DNA of 64,000 nucleotides from NCBI RefSeq assembly GCF_036669915.1, contig NC_089318.1, forward strand, positions 19,519,561-19,583,560, given 5' to 3'. The notes under the pieces were generated by a model that saw only the letters and a list, made by a program, of their open reading frames with translations, did not search any database and was not told the origin of the DNA. This DNA comes from Pocillopora verrucosa. Taxonomy: Eukaryota; Cnidaria; Anthozoa; Scleractinia; Pocilloporidae. The position numbers and the translations under genes are program-made. Shown piece after piece: positions 34,053 through 47,481 of this stretch; position 1 is the stretch's first letter, and the number at the start of each line of letters is the position of its first letter.

Positions 34053-34975
34053 CAGCCAAGGCACCTAAGAGATGTTCAGGAGAAAATGGCGTAAAACACA
34101 GCGTCCACTTGCAAGGAAGTGTGGGTAATAGCTTTCATTTGGTTGTGTAATTGACACAAAATTTCCTCACGCAATATTGTGTTGGCAAAGGATGGGAATT
34201 CCGTTGAGGTAATTCCGTATAACCTTAACAATAATAAAAACAAGCTCATAAATTTAAGCTAACTCAACAAAAATGGAAAAACGATATAAAGCAGTTTCAC
34301 AGAGGTAATTGAAAACGTGAGCAATATGTAAAAAATTATGGATGAATCTAATATCATGTTTATAAACTTCAGTCTGACATGACTTGTATTTTCAACGCAA
34401 GCCCACGACAAGGAATTTTTTTTCTTTATTCATAAAAAAAAAATTATATTTAAGTATTCAAGGCGAATTAACTTTTTTCTGCTCTGCTGTGAATGGCGCT
34501 GAAAAAAAAAACAGATTCGAAGAAAACAGAAAACAGATTCGAAGATTTTAGCTTTTGGTCCGATGAGAAAAAATGTATAATTATACGAGGCAGTCATTTT
34601 GAATTGTGTTTGGAAGTACGAAGTAGTTAGGATGGGACAAATAAGATTTTGAAAACTGGACCTGTATAAAACACCAGAGGGCGAAAGACTCCTAACGGTT
34701 CATAGCCTATAATTTGATGCTAACCTTGCAAAGAGCATCCACTAGGGTATATTATGTCATCGTGAGTTATCACATTCACGTTCCCGTCGTATAACACATG
34801 TCACGGAACGCACGATGAAGAAGGTGATTCAAGCCCAGTCCTCCACGTCAAGGGTGTCTTTCAAAATGGCTCCCTCGAGAAGTTGAGGCTCGGTACTGGA
34901 AAACAGGAAGTTTCCCTGGTTTTATTACCTTGCTACTTACTTATGATGGATTTGATTTTAAAGCCATGAGTAATT
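34053..34975. promoter_or_regulatory. divergent intergenic region COX7A2L/PPP1R37
   Basis: A gap of 0.9 kb between two opposed start codons, likely holding both promoters. There is a short direct repeat AAAACAGATTCGAAGA at about 34508-34545. I see no TATA box. Confidence 0.45.
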
Positions 34976-37900
34976 ATGGAAACAGGTGAGGATGTTTTGG
35001 CATCTGAGGAAGGAACTCGCGGTGGACCGAGTAATTGCGAAGGCGGTATACGTGAAGTTGCACGTCGGCAGGATCATCGAACCAGTCGGAAGAAGAAGCT
35101 TTCAAGAAAGGTTTCCTTCCCTGAAGATGCCTTTCTAGTCCGGGCTGTGGACCCAGTTGACCCGTGGGAAAATGGTTAGTCCAAAGCACTCGATGATTTC
35201 ATTTTATGGTGAACTACACATCAATATATGCCAATAGACTTGCGTTAATATAAATTTTAGTTGAGCTCCAGTGTGCCTTCACTCCATAGGGTGACTTAAA
35301 ATAATGTAAATATTGGTCTTCGTGCTTTAAATCGGTGAGCTCTGATTTGCGTGACTTGGTTTGTCTTGCATTTTTTCTATTGTATGCATGGCTTATTTTT
35401 TTGCAAACTATTTGCTCCCGAAGCCGGGTTGAAGAACGTTTTCGTTATCACTCGTTTATGTCTTTGAGTATAGCGGTGAGCGTAACATTTTAGTCGCTTA
35501 TAATGGGCAGTAATTGGGAATGAACTTCTCGCTCTTTAAATCTCGTTTATATATTCATTTATGTGCTTCAAAAGCTTAATGAATCAGTACTGGCATTTTG
35601 CCCGAAGTATTACGCGACATCGAGCGCAAATCGTGAAAACGAGAACACGAAATGTATGAAGGAATAGCAAATTTCCGGTTCAGGCGGTATTTCTCTAATT
35701 GTTGGTATATGTACGTTATTTTTTCATGTGATAAGCAGACGTTCGTTGTGGTGGTCGTATTTTCTTTGATGCTTGATTTGTTTAAACCGCAATGATGAAA
35801 TGTGGAATTTTACTTCCCTTCTTAGAAAGGTCTCCAACATTTTTCTAGGAACGGAAAATGAAAAATCTGTGAGCGCATTATTTTACTACATAGTCCCAAA
35901 TTTATGTTAATCTGAAACTGGTCAAATGATAACATAATTTTTCACTTTTTTGTTTGGGATTGATGAAGAAAACCTCAGGCCCCTGACTGCATTGCTGCTG
36001 GAAATAATGCTTAAGAAAATGTCAAAAATTAAAAAAATCAATTTATCTTCTGATTGAAATAAAAATGGAATGAAATCTTTTAAAGATATTATCAAAGTTA
36101 GATATATCTTTGAAGGCTCAACCATGATTACAGTGTGTTATAACCAGCAATCAAAATCAAGCATTCAGAAACCAAAAGTACTCAATCTTCATTTATATTC
36201 ATGATAAACTTTGGAACTCAGGGTTACGAAACCCAGTTGAAACCTTTTCCTCATGAAATACATTGTTATTTTTAATTGAACAAGAAAGTTTAAAAAAAAC
36301 TGAATGAGCAAATTGTTTCAGTGGATTCCTACAGGGCATGAGTGATTTGTGACCTTCAAACTGTCTAATCCTCATAGAAAAAAACACCTTGTAAAAGCTT
36401 ATAGCAAATGGCAGGGGTTGAAGTTCTTGGAGGTGTAACTCTGTCTTTTTTTCTCTTAGGAAATTCATGGCATTTGCCAAATGATATTTTTCCATTCTTT
36501 ATAAACTGTCACATGCACTGTGGCAAAAATTTCCCCTTGCCAAAAGGTGTGAAGTGCATTTGAACCTTAAGCAATGTGCTGTCCATGAAAAACCCACATC
36601 ATTAGCATTTTCTAATTGAAAGGGCAATTCCCAAGCTCCTTAGATACTTGATAGATATAGCCAAGGCCAGAAGGGTATTTGCAGTGCAAAATTAGTTCCA
36701 CAACCTGGGTCTTATTTGCTTATCAATGTTTAATATTTACTAATGCATGTATTAATTTATTTTTGTTTGTTTATTGATAAATTTGAACCAAATAATGACA
36801 GGTTAATTGGCATAATTGGGTCAATGATTTTAACTCACCAAAAAGTGAATTTTGCTTTCTCTTTGCATGTCCCTTAAAATACATGCCATCTTAAGTTTCA
36901 AAGCAATTGATGTGCTAAGGAGCTCTGTAGTGTCACTTAAAAGAGTATGTTTTTGTTTCCCTAACCCACAAAAATTTTTTGCAAATTTTGTGTTTTTTGA
37001 GACTTGCTGAAATGAATAAGACCACAACTTCTTTTTGCACAATGACATATAGCCAGAGAGATTCAAGAGATCCATTGGTTCCAAGGCTTATCAGTTCAAG
37101 AGTCTTCTGTCTGTCCTCTCCTCTTAAAAATAAATTTGTCATAATATGCTTACATTTCAGCTGGACATCACAGCAGTAAAGAAGTAATAGATGCTTATAG
37201 AAGTACATGCATCAGACTGAAGATTAAACCTTGTGAAAAGCTCATTAAACAGCTTGAGGTATTTTTAAAACAAAACTTTCTTGCCTCTGTATATTTCTGT
37301 GCTTTACACAGTCGTGAAGCTGGTTATGGTGAATGGCAGATGCACTTCAAAGGTCATGGAACAGTAAATTATAAGTTTTGTACAGAGTGCCCCTCAGAAA
37401 AGGGTTTGAATCCATTTGTCTACTTAGTGGAAAATGATATTATTCAATGAAAGACACAGGCATACTTAGAAAAAAGAATTTTGAGTGTTCCCAATAGGAG
37501 TGGAACCTATGACCTGGAATGGATGGTCTAATTAGTACTGTGAATGCACTACCACTCAGATATATGCTGTAAGAGACTTGTGGAAGGCTCGCCCATAGTT
37601 AGAATTTTTCCATGACCTGTAATCAAGACAGTTTTGGGAAAATTTGGTTATTTCAAACCAGAAATATGTTGGATTAATGCATCTAGGTCTGAGTTGCTGT
37701 TATGAGTCGTCTCTTTCACGGCATTCATTGCTCTGACTCATAAAAATCTTTCTTTTATGCAGGCTTGTGAGAGTTTTGCAGACAGAATAGATGTAATCGA
37801 CTTGAGAGGTAATGTACCGGTAAATAGACTGCCCTAAATTGTTTTAATAATTGACTGTCAAAATTTCAGTTTCTACTGCTTTTGTTAACAGCTTCTTTGA

Positions 37901-40900
37901 CTTGTAGGTGTTAAACTTGACCCACGGAACTGTGAGGCTTTGGAGGAAGTGTTCAGAAGGGTGAGAACCAAGACATTGGATCTTGAAAACACAGGACTTG
38001 AGGATGATGTGAGTTCATTTGGATTTGTTTTGTATTTTTTTTGTCACATAAATTATGTGAATTGCATGAGAAGTGGCTTCTCTTACAGTCATTGTATTCC
38101 AAGCCATGGCTCTTGTCCGCAGGAAGTTCTGCTTTTCTATGTTTAATAATCACTAGAAATATGTCCATTTTCATATTTGGAGTATATGATAAATACACTG
38201 TGCAAGAGAAGAATGAGTGCAAGAGAGAAATGAATGCAAGGCTTTCTTTAGTAAATAAAGGTTAACTTCGTGAAATGCCAAGAGACATTGAGGGAGACAC
38301 AGTTACCCAATGGCTAGCAGGCTGGTTTGGGGTTTAAGAGGTCTTAACCCAGACCTGACTGGGTCACTATGTTTTGATATTTGGCAAGACACTTTTCTCT
38401 TACTGTGGTTCTCTCTGCTAAAGAAGGTCAACTATCAGGAAAGGGGGGTCTGGGTTTGAGACCTAGGTGGGTCATTGTGTTGTGATCTTGGGCAAAACAC
38501 TTTGCTCCCACTGTGGCTCTCTCCACTGAAGAGTATAAATGGATATAAATGAACTATTGGGATACTTGGCAAACTGCAGTTTGGTAATCTGTGATGGACT
38601 GGCACCATTAAGGGGAATTGGCCATACTCTCTGAGGCTTCTTGGAAACTGGAATAAGCTGCAACAAGGCTGGCCACTTGGGTCAACGTTGCTGACTTTAC
38701 TTTCCCCTTGCTGGGTGGCAATGCTGTTGTGTTTCAGCAAAGAACAATGTTTTAAAAGGAACATGAAAGAACTTTAATCGCTACTTAACTTGACCTAGTG
38801 TAAATAACATGGACAACTGAATATATTTATACTGCTAGTTACATAACACTATGTAGTGAAAGGTGATCACACTAAATTCTCCAAAAGTTAATGATACATA
38901 TCAACACTAAGCTTAGGTGTTATTTACAATCAATACCATAAATTCCAGACAATGGAATGGCAATTGGTTGTAGAGAAACAATGGAGGGGGAAATTAATGC
39001 ACTCAAGCAGTCACTTCCCAATCCTTAGAATTGATTGTACAGGAGGCTCTACTTTCGAGTATTGTTCTCTCCTTTACATTATTTTTATACTTTGAAATAA
39101 ATTACGATTATTGTTTTGTTTTGAAATTCATGATTTTTCTATTTTGTAAAAAAAAAAATGGCTGGTAATTTGTAGGGTGCTGTTTCACTGCTGGAAATGA
39201 TTGAATACTACAAATCAACATGCAACCTAAACATGGCATACAATAGCAAGATAAAGATCAGAGGATGGCAAGCTGTTAGTAGAACTTTAAAAAAGGTAAA
39301 TAATGTTTGGAGAGCTTTTGAGAGATAATGTTTGGTTTGGGAATCAACAGATGTGTATCAAACCTACCTTACACATATTTAAGACTGCACCATGTAAATG
39401 ATGTTTTTCCCTCCTCAGACTCCCTGTTTACAATACTTGGACATACGTAACACAGTTTGGACAGAACAGGCTCTTCCTCTCTTGGGGCGCACCCTCAGGC
39501 TTGACTGCTGTCTCAGTGTGTTGCACATGGAGGGTTGTAATCTGTCAGGGAGACCACTGTTTCTGCTGGGTATGTAACATCTACAGTCATCCTGTAACAG
39601 TTTGTGTGTTGTTTGTTTATAGTAATCTTAAAAAGAAAAGACTGCTTTGAGAAGGGATTATTAAGAGTGCTTGTAGCCTTTTTTGTCTTGTGATGTTATG
39701 GACTGGGAGAGAGGGAATGCGTATCGTGGATCCTCTAATAAGTATGCCCTCTTGTCCTCTTTTTTGTATGATATGATAATCTGAATTACACAATCATGCA
39801 TTTTGCTTGGTGCTTACTACTGATCTGTTGGAAGACAGATGTATGCATGATGTTGCAGTTAAAAACATTTTGCTTTTTTACCATATTAAACAAAAATAGA
39901 CTCTATGTTGCTGTGCATTTGTACAGTAATAGATCATAGATGATGCCAAAATGTAGTAAAACATTAATGACTCACACAGCTGTGCCTTGTGTGCCACTTT
40001 GCATTCTTACCACATTTTGACATCATTTGTGAACTAGTACTGTACAGACTAATGGCAATATAGTAGCTATTTGTTAAATGGAAAATCTGGAATTCTTTGT
40101 CTCAAGGACCTTAATGGTATGAATGATAATAAATGGGAATAAAATGAAAATAAATAAAATGTGATCTTTTAGTGGATGATGTTCTTTTAATAAAGTTTAC
40201 TGTTTAAGTGATTATTAACTAACCTATATCCCATTCACACCAAAGCTTAAATATGTTTTGAAGTTGTTTTGTTAAACACAATTTAATTTTTTTTCTTGGT
40301 AGAAACAACTTAACCTAACACTTTTCTACTTAAAATATAGCACATTGGAAATGCAAGTTAGCAAGTACTTTCAAGAATCCTATGGAAAATTAAGTTTTTC
40401 CAGTTCTCTCTTTATGATTTTCATTGAGTAAAAATCAGTTTAACCAAACATGTTTTGTAGGTGTGAATAGGCTACTAGTTTGAAAGTGCCATAATCTTTT
40501 TTGATCTCTCATAATTTGTAGCTGTATGAAAGAAGAACTAAACCAAGTAATCAGTAACATAGTCTGCTTTTTTTCTATCAGATAATTATTTAAAATACCT
40601 AAATTTGTGTTGGTCTGAATCTTGCCTCTTAGTCAGTGCAGTAAAGTTTAACCAGAATCTCAAAGACTTGTTCCTGGGAGACAACAAACTAACATCACCA
40701 GATGGGCAGTCATTAGGTGCTATGTTGAAGGGTAATGGATATCTTCAATTGCTTGATTTAAGAAATAACCCTTTACAGGTGAGACACACTACATGTAATA
40801 AAATAGTATTTTTTCTTTTTAGGGTCAGTAATTCATGCTCAACATGTTCTTGAATTCAGGTTTTGTTTTAGGATGCAGTTTGATTGGTCTTGGAGGACAT

Positions 40901-43900
40901 GTGCCATGTCTTTTTAACCATCATGCATGACTTGAGAAGATGTGTTTTTGTGCTTGAGTCAAGCTGTTTTCATTTGTTGACTCTCTGTAAAATTGATTGC
41001 TTTTCTGGCCCCAGCCGTTGAAAGGGTGGATAACACTATCCAATGCATAGATCTCTGTCTGGCTGACAGCGCGGCATGCTTTAATAACACTTATCTGCTG
41101 CATAGCGATTTATCCTTGGGATAGCATTAACTGCCCAGTGAGTGGCTGGGCTGTAATTAATTTTGTCTGGTACTTTAAATAGCATCTACTGATAATAGAT
41201 GTTTTAGTTTACCATTGGGATGTTTCCTGTGCTACTTTGCATGTATAAAATGAATTTTTATCCTTTTATGTCACAAGATGTAACTATATAATCCATTTTA
41301 TTAACACCTCAGTTTCTGTGATAGTGTTCTTTAAAATGACCTCAAACTGACCTCTTTGTTTTGCAGGACATGGGTATTGGTTATATTTGTGAGGGTCTAG
41401 CTGAACAGCCTCATGGTGGACTACAGACACTTGTGCTGTGGAATACCCAACTAACTTGCCATGGAGCAATGTTCCTGGCTAATGCTTTGGTGAGTTAGTA
41501 CATGTTTTTACTAAATCCCTATTCCGACCTGAGTTTTTGTAGTGACTCAGCTTAGTGTCGTGTCAATTTATGGAGGCTAAAATAAGCTCTGGTAGAACTG
41601 GAATACAAAGACTGACCTTAAAAGTGAACTAAGCTTAAAGTAAGTGGTTTTTACTGTATGATATGTTTATGACCAAAGTCAATTTATGGTTTGTGTTTTA
41701 GGTAAGCACCAGCTCTCTTCAAACTCTTAATCTCGGACACAATCGATTGACTAACGAGGGAATGCACACATTAAAGGAGGGTCTTTTGAGGAACCACTCT
41801 CTTGAAAGACTTGGACTGTTGAATACAAGACTCTCTAGCGAAGGTAAAGGAAAAAAACTTATAATGACCTTAACAACAAAGCAAAAACATGTTTTACAGT
41901 TTTTGTCGTCGAACACAGTTTGAAATTGTCTTCTTCGTTCAAATTACTTGAAAGCTGATGTTTGTCGACTTCAAATTTAGCACAATGACATTAGTGATTA
42001 CTTGAACCCTTGGTAAATCTTTTATTGCTGCTTATTCAGTTAAACCTGGTTAACTTAACATGTTTTGCTGGTGTGAGTGGGACATTGTTTGCGTTGCACG
42101 TCTCTTATTAGGAAGAGCGAGTGAGAGGTACAAACTAGCGACTGTTCACCGAGTTCCCGTAAATTTTTCTCATTCCTACATTGGAAAAACAAATGTTTTA
42201 GCGACAGAAGCAGAATATAACGTCCAGTAATTTTACCGAGATACGACCCAAAAGGCAAAGAATTGTTTAAGTCTGTTCTAAACAAATGTACGTTCACAAC
42301 ACCGATTACCATAAACACCCAGATATGCTCCTTCTCTCTAAATAAGCTCTTCTCTCTTGCGAATACCCCGTCTGAAACTTTTAGTTTCTCCTAAGGCCTT
42401 CTAATGAGCACTGCTTCCCCCCTCTGCCCCTCGCGTTTGTCAAGGTAGTTTTTCTTAATCTGTTTCTGCGGCTAATTTCCAGTCTTCTGCCGTTGCAGGA
42501 ATAATTGCACTTGCTGAAGTAGTCGCAGAAAGCAAGACTATTCTAAGAGTGGACCTCCGTGACAATGACCCATATGTTGGAGGGCTGATGGCTCTGTCGT
42601 TGTCACTGAAAGTCAACAAGTCCCTTGTGCGGATAGACCTGGACAAGGACCTGAAAAAAGAGCCGGTAAGCTTGCTGTACCAGCGTGCTGATGTGCGTTG
42701 AAATAATTAATTGGGCTCCTACGAAAAGCGTGGGCGTCTCTCACCTAACTCCATTTCTCATGCTAAACATTTGCATGAATGAACAATGAGTAGTGATGAG
42801 AAGTAATGCATTTAACTTCGATTAGGAGCGACTCACGCCAACTGAGTCTTGCAGCCAATAATGTCACGAAAAACTGACCAATCAGTTTTTACGAACCAGA
42901 TTGAAAACGCTCGACTGAAAAAAAAAATCCTCTCTTGACTCAGATGATGAGTTTCGCCCAGGTTGTCAATGGTCCCATCCACAGTCCTCCGCAGCACCAC
43001 TCTCACCTAGACGACCAGTCTACACGGTCGACTAAGGTTCAACCATATATTCAAGATAATTTGTACTTATCAATTGACTAGAAGTTGTAAACTGGCTACT
43101 CTAAAGAGTTTCTAAAGCTGGCGTTTCGACCGTTCGGGAAAGACGAAGGGCTGCCTCTCGAAGCGTGAGCTTTGGAAACTCTCTACGGTGGCTAATTTAC
43201 ATTATCAACATAGGTGTTGAGACTAAATTATCTTGTGATGAGCCCCATCGACGCAGCACCACAGTTTCCTAAGAAACTTACCCCTAATATTCATTTGTTG
43301 TATGATTTGCTCTCCGAATGACTTCAAACTACTGAGGTTTAGTATAGTTTGGGTGAACAGAGTTGGACCTAAGCAGCGTATAAACTTTACTTTTTCAGAC
43401 CTAAGTTCGGAGATTTAGGAAAGTCTTCTGAGGATGTCATATGACGCAGAAGGAGTTGTGATGTGTCAAGTTTGTCATCTTTCAAGGTTTTTTTTGTCTT
43501 TCACAGGGCATGGAAACAACACAGAGGATTATTCTCGCTGACATCTACAGCTATTGCCAGCGAAACAAAGTTTTAGCCAAAGAACGAGAAGAAAGAGAGC
43601 TGGCTACTGAAAGCCAGACTGAGGAGGGAAGGATCAGTGAAACAGACAGCATTATCCATGATGTCAAAGAACACGTAACAGATGCGGTGTCTCACGTTGA
43701 AAACGAGACTGCATCTTGCTCGCCGAAGCTGATTCAGTTGGAGAACCCTCCGGATATTGCACAAGAGCTTAAAGTTCTAACATCGGACTATCCTGGCCTG
43801 TCACGATTCACAGTTACGGCTGTATCAGATGAGGAACAGCAGCCAAACCAAGACGGTACTTTTAGTGATGAGGACTTTGTTCCCCTTGTGGATTTATCGA

Positions 43901-45193
43901 ACACGAATTGTTCGTCAAACGAGCAAGATATAAGCGGTTGCGATACGAGCGTGAACGATGTGTTACGTGACAAGGTGTCAGGTGTTTCGCTGAGTGACAC
44001 GGACGCCTCTAACAGCACATTCAGTTCACTGTCGCAACCCACCGCATCTCCATTGATTCCTGCTCTGGTTCAGAGTGATGAGCGGACTTCAGGTACAACA
44101 TATGTCTTGAACGCCATATTAATTCCTGTATTTCCCCCCCCCCCCTCCTCTTACTAGCAAACGCCTCGTCTTGAAGTGAATTATTTCTTTGCTCTTCTTT
44201 CCGAGCTAACCAATCAAATTGCGTTGAAGGAAATTTCCCTCAGGTTGCACACATCGACTTAAATTAGTAATGTGACCATTCTCTTTCAAGATCCTGCCGT
44301 TATATCTTTTTGGCGATAGCCATACATTCCTCATGTGTGAGTTCTAATAATTTTAGTTTTGTTTAGGGAATACTTCCTCCACTTCATGATAGTTGTCTTC
44401 ATCGGCTTATTAATGTGTTTTTCTCGCCAAGTTGCTTGTGATCCCTCCAGGCGTCCCAAGGTTAAACTTTTGCCATATGTCAGAAACTCTTCTTTTAAGC
44501 AAAGGCTGAAGGAAAAAGATTCATGTAATTTAATATGAAACCTGCTTTCGTAAAATTTGCCATGAAACTTTCTATCAATGCGAGCGAACAATTGACGCAT
44601 CTTTTTTCCGAGACGATTTTAGTACTACACTTCCTTTCGATATGGTTAGAGTGTTACAGCGATTTGAAAATGGCATAAGAACCTTCCCTTACTGATCAGG
44701 TCATATGGATTATATTTAGTACAGTTTTTTCTTATTTTGTTTTATATCACTTCTGCAGCCTCTTCTCCTTTACCTGAAGGAAATAAACCAGAGCTGGACT
44801 TGTTGAGCAGCGTGTCTGTCAAGGAAACAAATCACAATCCACATCTCAACCATGCAATCAACAATCAGGGTGCGTCTGTGTATAGAAGAACTTGAAGTGT
44901 TTCCGGACGAGCCCGAAGCGCTTCCGATACTTTTGTAGTGTAGGCGTAGGTTCCTTTCATGCGCAAAACCTTAACATTGTCATTTACATTGCCTTAAATG
45001 TTAGACGGATTTAAAAAATTATAATTTAAGGTTTATAGAATATTAGATTTCATTCCTTTATGATGTTTCCCCTTTTTTAGATTTTTGGACAGGCCAAATG
45101 GACGGCTTGATGATAGGCTCAACAAAGTTGCCCACCCCTCCCTCCACAGTGTCTCCGAATAACGACGGTGCCGTAGTGGACCTTCTTAGCTGA
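34976..45193 (+). CDS. PPP1R37: protein phosphatase 1 regulatory subunit 37 (LRR protein)
   Basis: PPP1R37 binds and inhibits the PP1 catalytic subunit. Thirteen exons close in phase to 700 residues (human 691): 34976-35174, 37161-37258, 37763-37808, 37908-38008, 39176-39295, 39419-39569, 40633-40778, 41367-41489, 41702-41843, 42499-42665, 43507-44092, 44759-44869, 45081-45193. The PP1-docking RVxF motif is KVSF at 45-48, followed by DPWENAGHHSSKEVIDAY as in the family. Leucine-rich repeats fill about residues 110-420 (NLKDLFLGDNKL, LQLLDLRNNPL, LQTLNLGHNRLTNEG, LLRVDLRDNDPY-like units). A long acidic, Ser-rich, low-complexity tail follows and ends in VVDLLS. The start is the ATG whose frame reaches the KVSF motif; an ATG 10 bp earlier meets a stop at once. 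Introns carry several MITEs and SINEs. It is tail to tail with HECTD1. Confidence 0.95.
38290..38745 (+). mobile_element. two adjacent SINE-like repeat copies
   Basis: Two related stretches (about 38290-38430 and 38440-38745) each contain a GGGTCAYTRTGTT block, then a GGCAARACACTTT block and a CTCTCYRCTRAAG block, so one copy follows the other. They lie in a PPP1R37 intron and have relatives at 32196 and 52720. Confidence 0.65.
40225..40480. mobile_element. MITE with CCCATTCACACCA ends
   Basis: Begins ATCCCATTCACACCAAAGC and ends TTTTGTAGGTGTGAATAGG, with AAGTTAGCAAGTACTT inside: the inverted counterpart of the copy at 29130-29377. It lies in a PPP1R37 intron. A solitary end lies at about 42045-42090. 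Confidence 0.8.
43085..43300. mobile_element. dispersed repeat (GGCGTTTCGACCG type)
   Basis: Contains AAGCTGGCGTTTCGACCGTT, TTGAGACTAAATTATCTTGT, CATCGACGCAGCACCACAGT and AAACTTACCCC in the same order as 50340-50545. It lies in a PPP1R37 intron. Confidence 0.65.
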
Positions 45194-47481
45194 AGGAGAA
45201 ATTGAATGCATTTTTTACAGACAAGCATTTTGAAGATTTGTTGTCTTAGAGATCAGCATGGCTTATTCGCTGCGGCGATTTGACCTACTGGCTGTATCAT
45301 AGTATTAATTATTGAGGAAAAAATGCTATTATTACCAACTCCTTATGAACTTTACAAATTCAGTTTATTTTATAGATCGCTGCGCGAAAAGCTTTGAACC
45401 ATGCCACATTTTGTTCGAAGCTCTTCATAAGACATAATTTTGATCTTACGGAAAATTTTGCAGCGAGCGAGGTAATTTGAAGAATTCAAAAGTAAATAGA
45501 GCCTGTCTTGGTATGTATTTGTCTTTATGGTAAGCGATTTGGTGACATTTTGGTTTCCAAGATAACTAGTCGCGCAAACGTTTGCAATGACAATGACCTT
45601 AGCAGTGCTAGATGAAATATTAAAGAACGTTTTGTTCAATGTCAGTCACGGGCAACTGCGCCCCTACCCCTCCCCCCTCCAACCCAACAACAGTCAGTTG
45701 GTAATAAGTTGGAGTTCATGTTGAGTTGGGGGGGGGGGGAGTGGGGGTAAGTGCGCAGTTGCTTAGACATTGACATTGATCCCAACTTTTTGTATGTTTC
45801 CTGTTTTATATTCGGAGAAAAAATTGAAAAAAAGGTAGACTTAAGTTTGAACTAGTTATAGCTAAAATGTCTTATCAAAGGTAAAACCATAACTAAAGAT
45901 GTCTTGATCTTTTTCCGTCAATGATCTGTCTTTCTATGAATTCTTCCTTGTACCGTCTCGTTTACGTCTCCTTTTCCCCTTCCCTTAATGTTATATAGCA
46001 TGGTAAATTGTCTGAAGTGAGCTCAGCTTAAGTGGTGTTAAAACGCAGTGTAGATTTTTTTGTTGTAGTATGAAATTCTCCTTACTTGTCGTGAAAGAAG
46101 TGTATGGTACGGCTAAGGAGAGTTCACATCTTAAGCTAGATGTTAGAACGATTTCCACAGAAATGACAAAGAATTTTATGAATCATTGCAAATAATTATT
46201 ACTTTTTTTAGCCTTTATTAAGATTATGTTAAAACCTTTACTGCAATACAAACGGGAATACTTCTTTGTTATTAGGAACTCTGGACATACACTTTATTAT
46301 TATTGACTCAATAGATTATCCGTCATTTTACACGCTAAAAAATGGATCACGAATCCAAAGAAAGCATTTCTTGAATAATTTTTCCCAACGAAAAATCTCG
46401 TCGACTTCCTTAGTGTAATAAACGAGTGAAACCGTGGTTAGTAAGTCTTATTAGCTGTGAAGAACGAAGGGCGAAACCAGTTTACTACGGTCACAACCTA
46501 GATGCACACCCCACGACTGTGTTACCCCGCCTTGCCAGGCGACCTCCATACGCAAATGCGTCGAGCTAACGCCACCTGTCCAAAGGTGGTTGCTAAGTGG
46601 CCTGGTCGTCGACTGACGATATGTCCCAGGTAGCTAAAGAACAGGGGTAATTTTATTACATTTACCCATGGAGAGAAGTGCAAAAACACTCCCCTCGCGC
46701 AAGCTTGCGTTTGTTTCCCTGAAAAAGGCAGAATATAATGCAGGCTTTGTCCTTTCCATCGGGTTTGCTTAAATCCGCTCCTTGATTGGTGTAGATCAAC
46801 CGCGTCGGCCTCTCAGCCAATCAGATGCAACATCGAAATCAAACTTTTGCGTTTTAGAGTTCGGATATTTTCCTTTTCTTCAACTACTCTCCTTGAATTA
46901 GCTAAATTAAAGTAGCACACTGAGAAACCAGACAAATCAAATGAAATCGCTTGACAATTCTTTTAATTTAAATTACGCATTTACCTATTTATAGAGCAAC
47001 AACATATTTTTTAAAGAAAATGTCTACCTAGAGATTTAACAATCAACATTGTTGTAAGTTTGGTAAACAGTTGAAACAAACGAGTGAACTTCCCCACTGC
47101 ATCATGATACAGCTGAAATATTTGCCTTGCACCCCTTCCCGAATGTGATCAGTCACCGTAAAATGACTGAAACAGCCTTAATTCTGTTGAACTTTGTTGC
47201 CTCGGTTCACAATGAGCAGCTTTGACAGAAAAACAGAAAGAGCGCCTTCCAATCAACAATTTCCGTTAAGGTAAACATTTACAAGGCACGATATAGGAAT
47301 AAGCGATCCACAATTACACGCGACTATTTTGAAAGGCGCATAAGATTACTACAGCTAATGAAAGATAAACACAAACAATAAATTCATGGCAAAAGGACGG
47401 AAACCGCAAGCAAAGCTTCTCTAATGATGTCACGCGAATCATTACAGTGACATGTTTTTGGAAGAGTCGACTCGAACTGGC
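45194..47481. other. intergenic between convergent PPP1R37 and HECTD1
   Basis: No gene. Contents: a C/G-rich inverted-repeat element at 45636-45776, a locally GC-rich stretch at about 46480-46640 without recognisable coding, and a CCAAT-MITE-like fragment at about 46752-46870 (TTGATTGGTG, AGCCAATCAGATG). Confidence 0.6.
45636..45776. mobile_element. C/G-tract inverted-repeat MITE
   Basis: CAATGTCAGTCACGGGCAAC plus TGCGCCCCTACCCC at the left is mirrored by GGGGGTAAGTGCGCAGTTGC and TTAGACATTGACATTG at the right, with pure C and G runs inside the arms. Confidence 0.7.
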
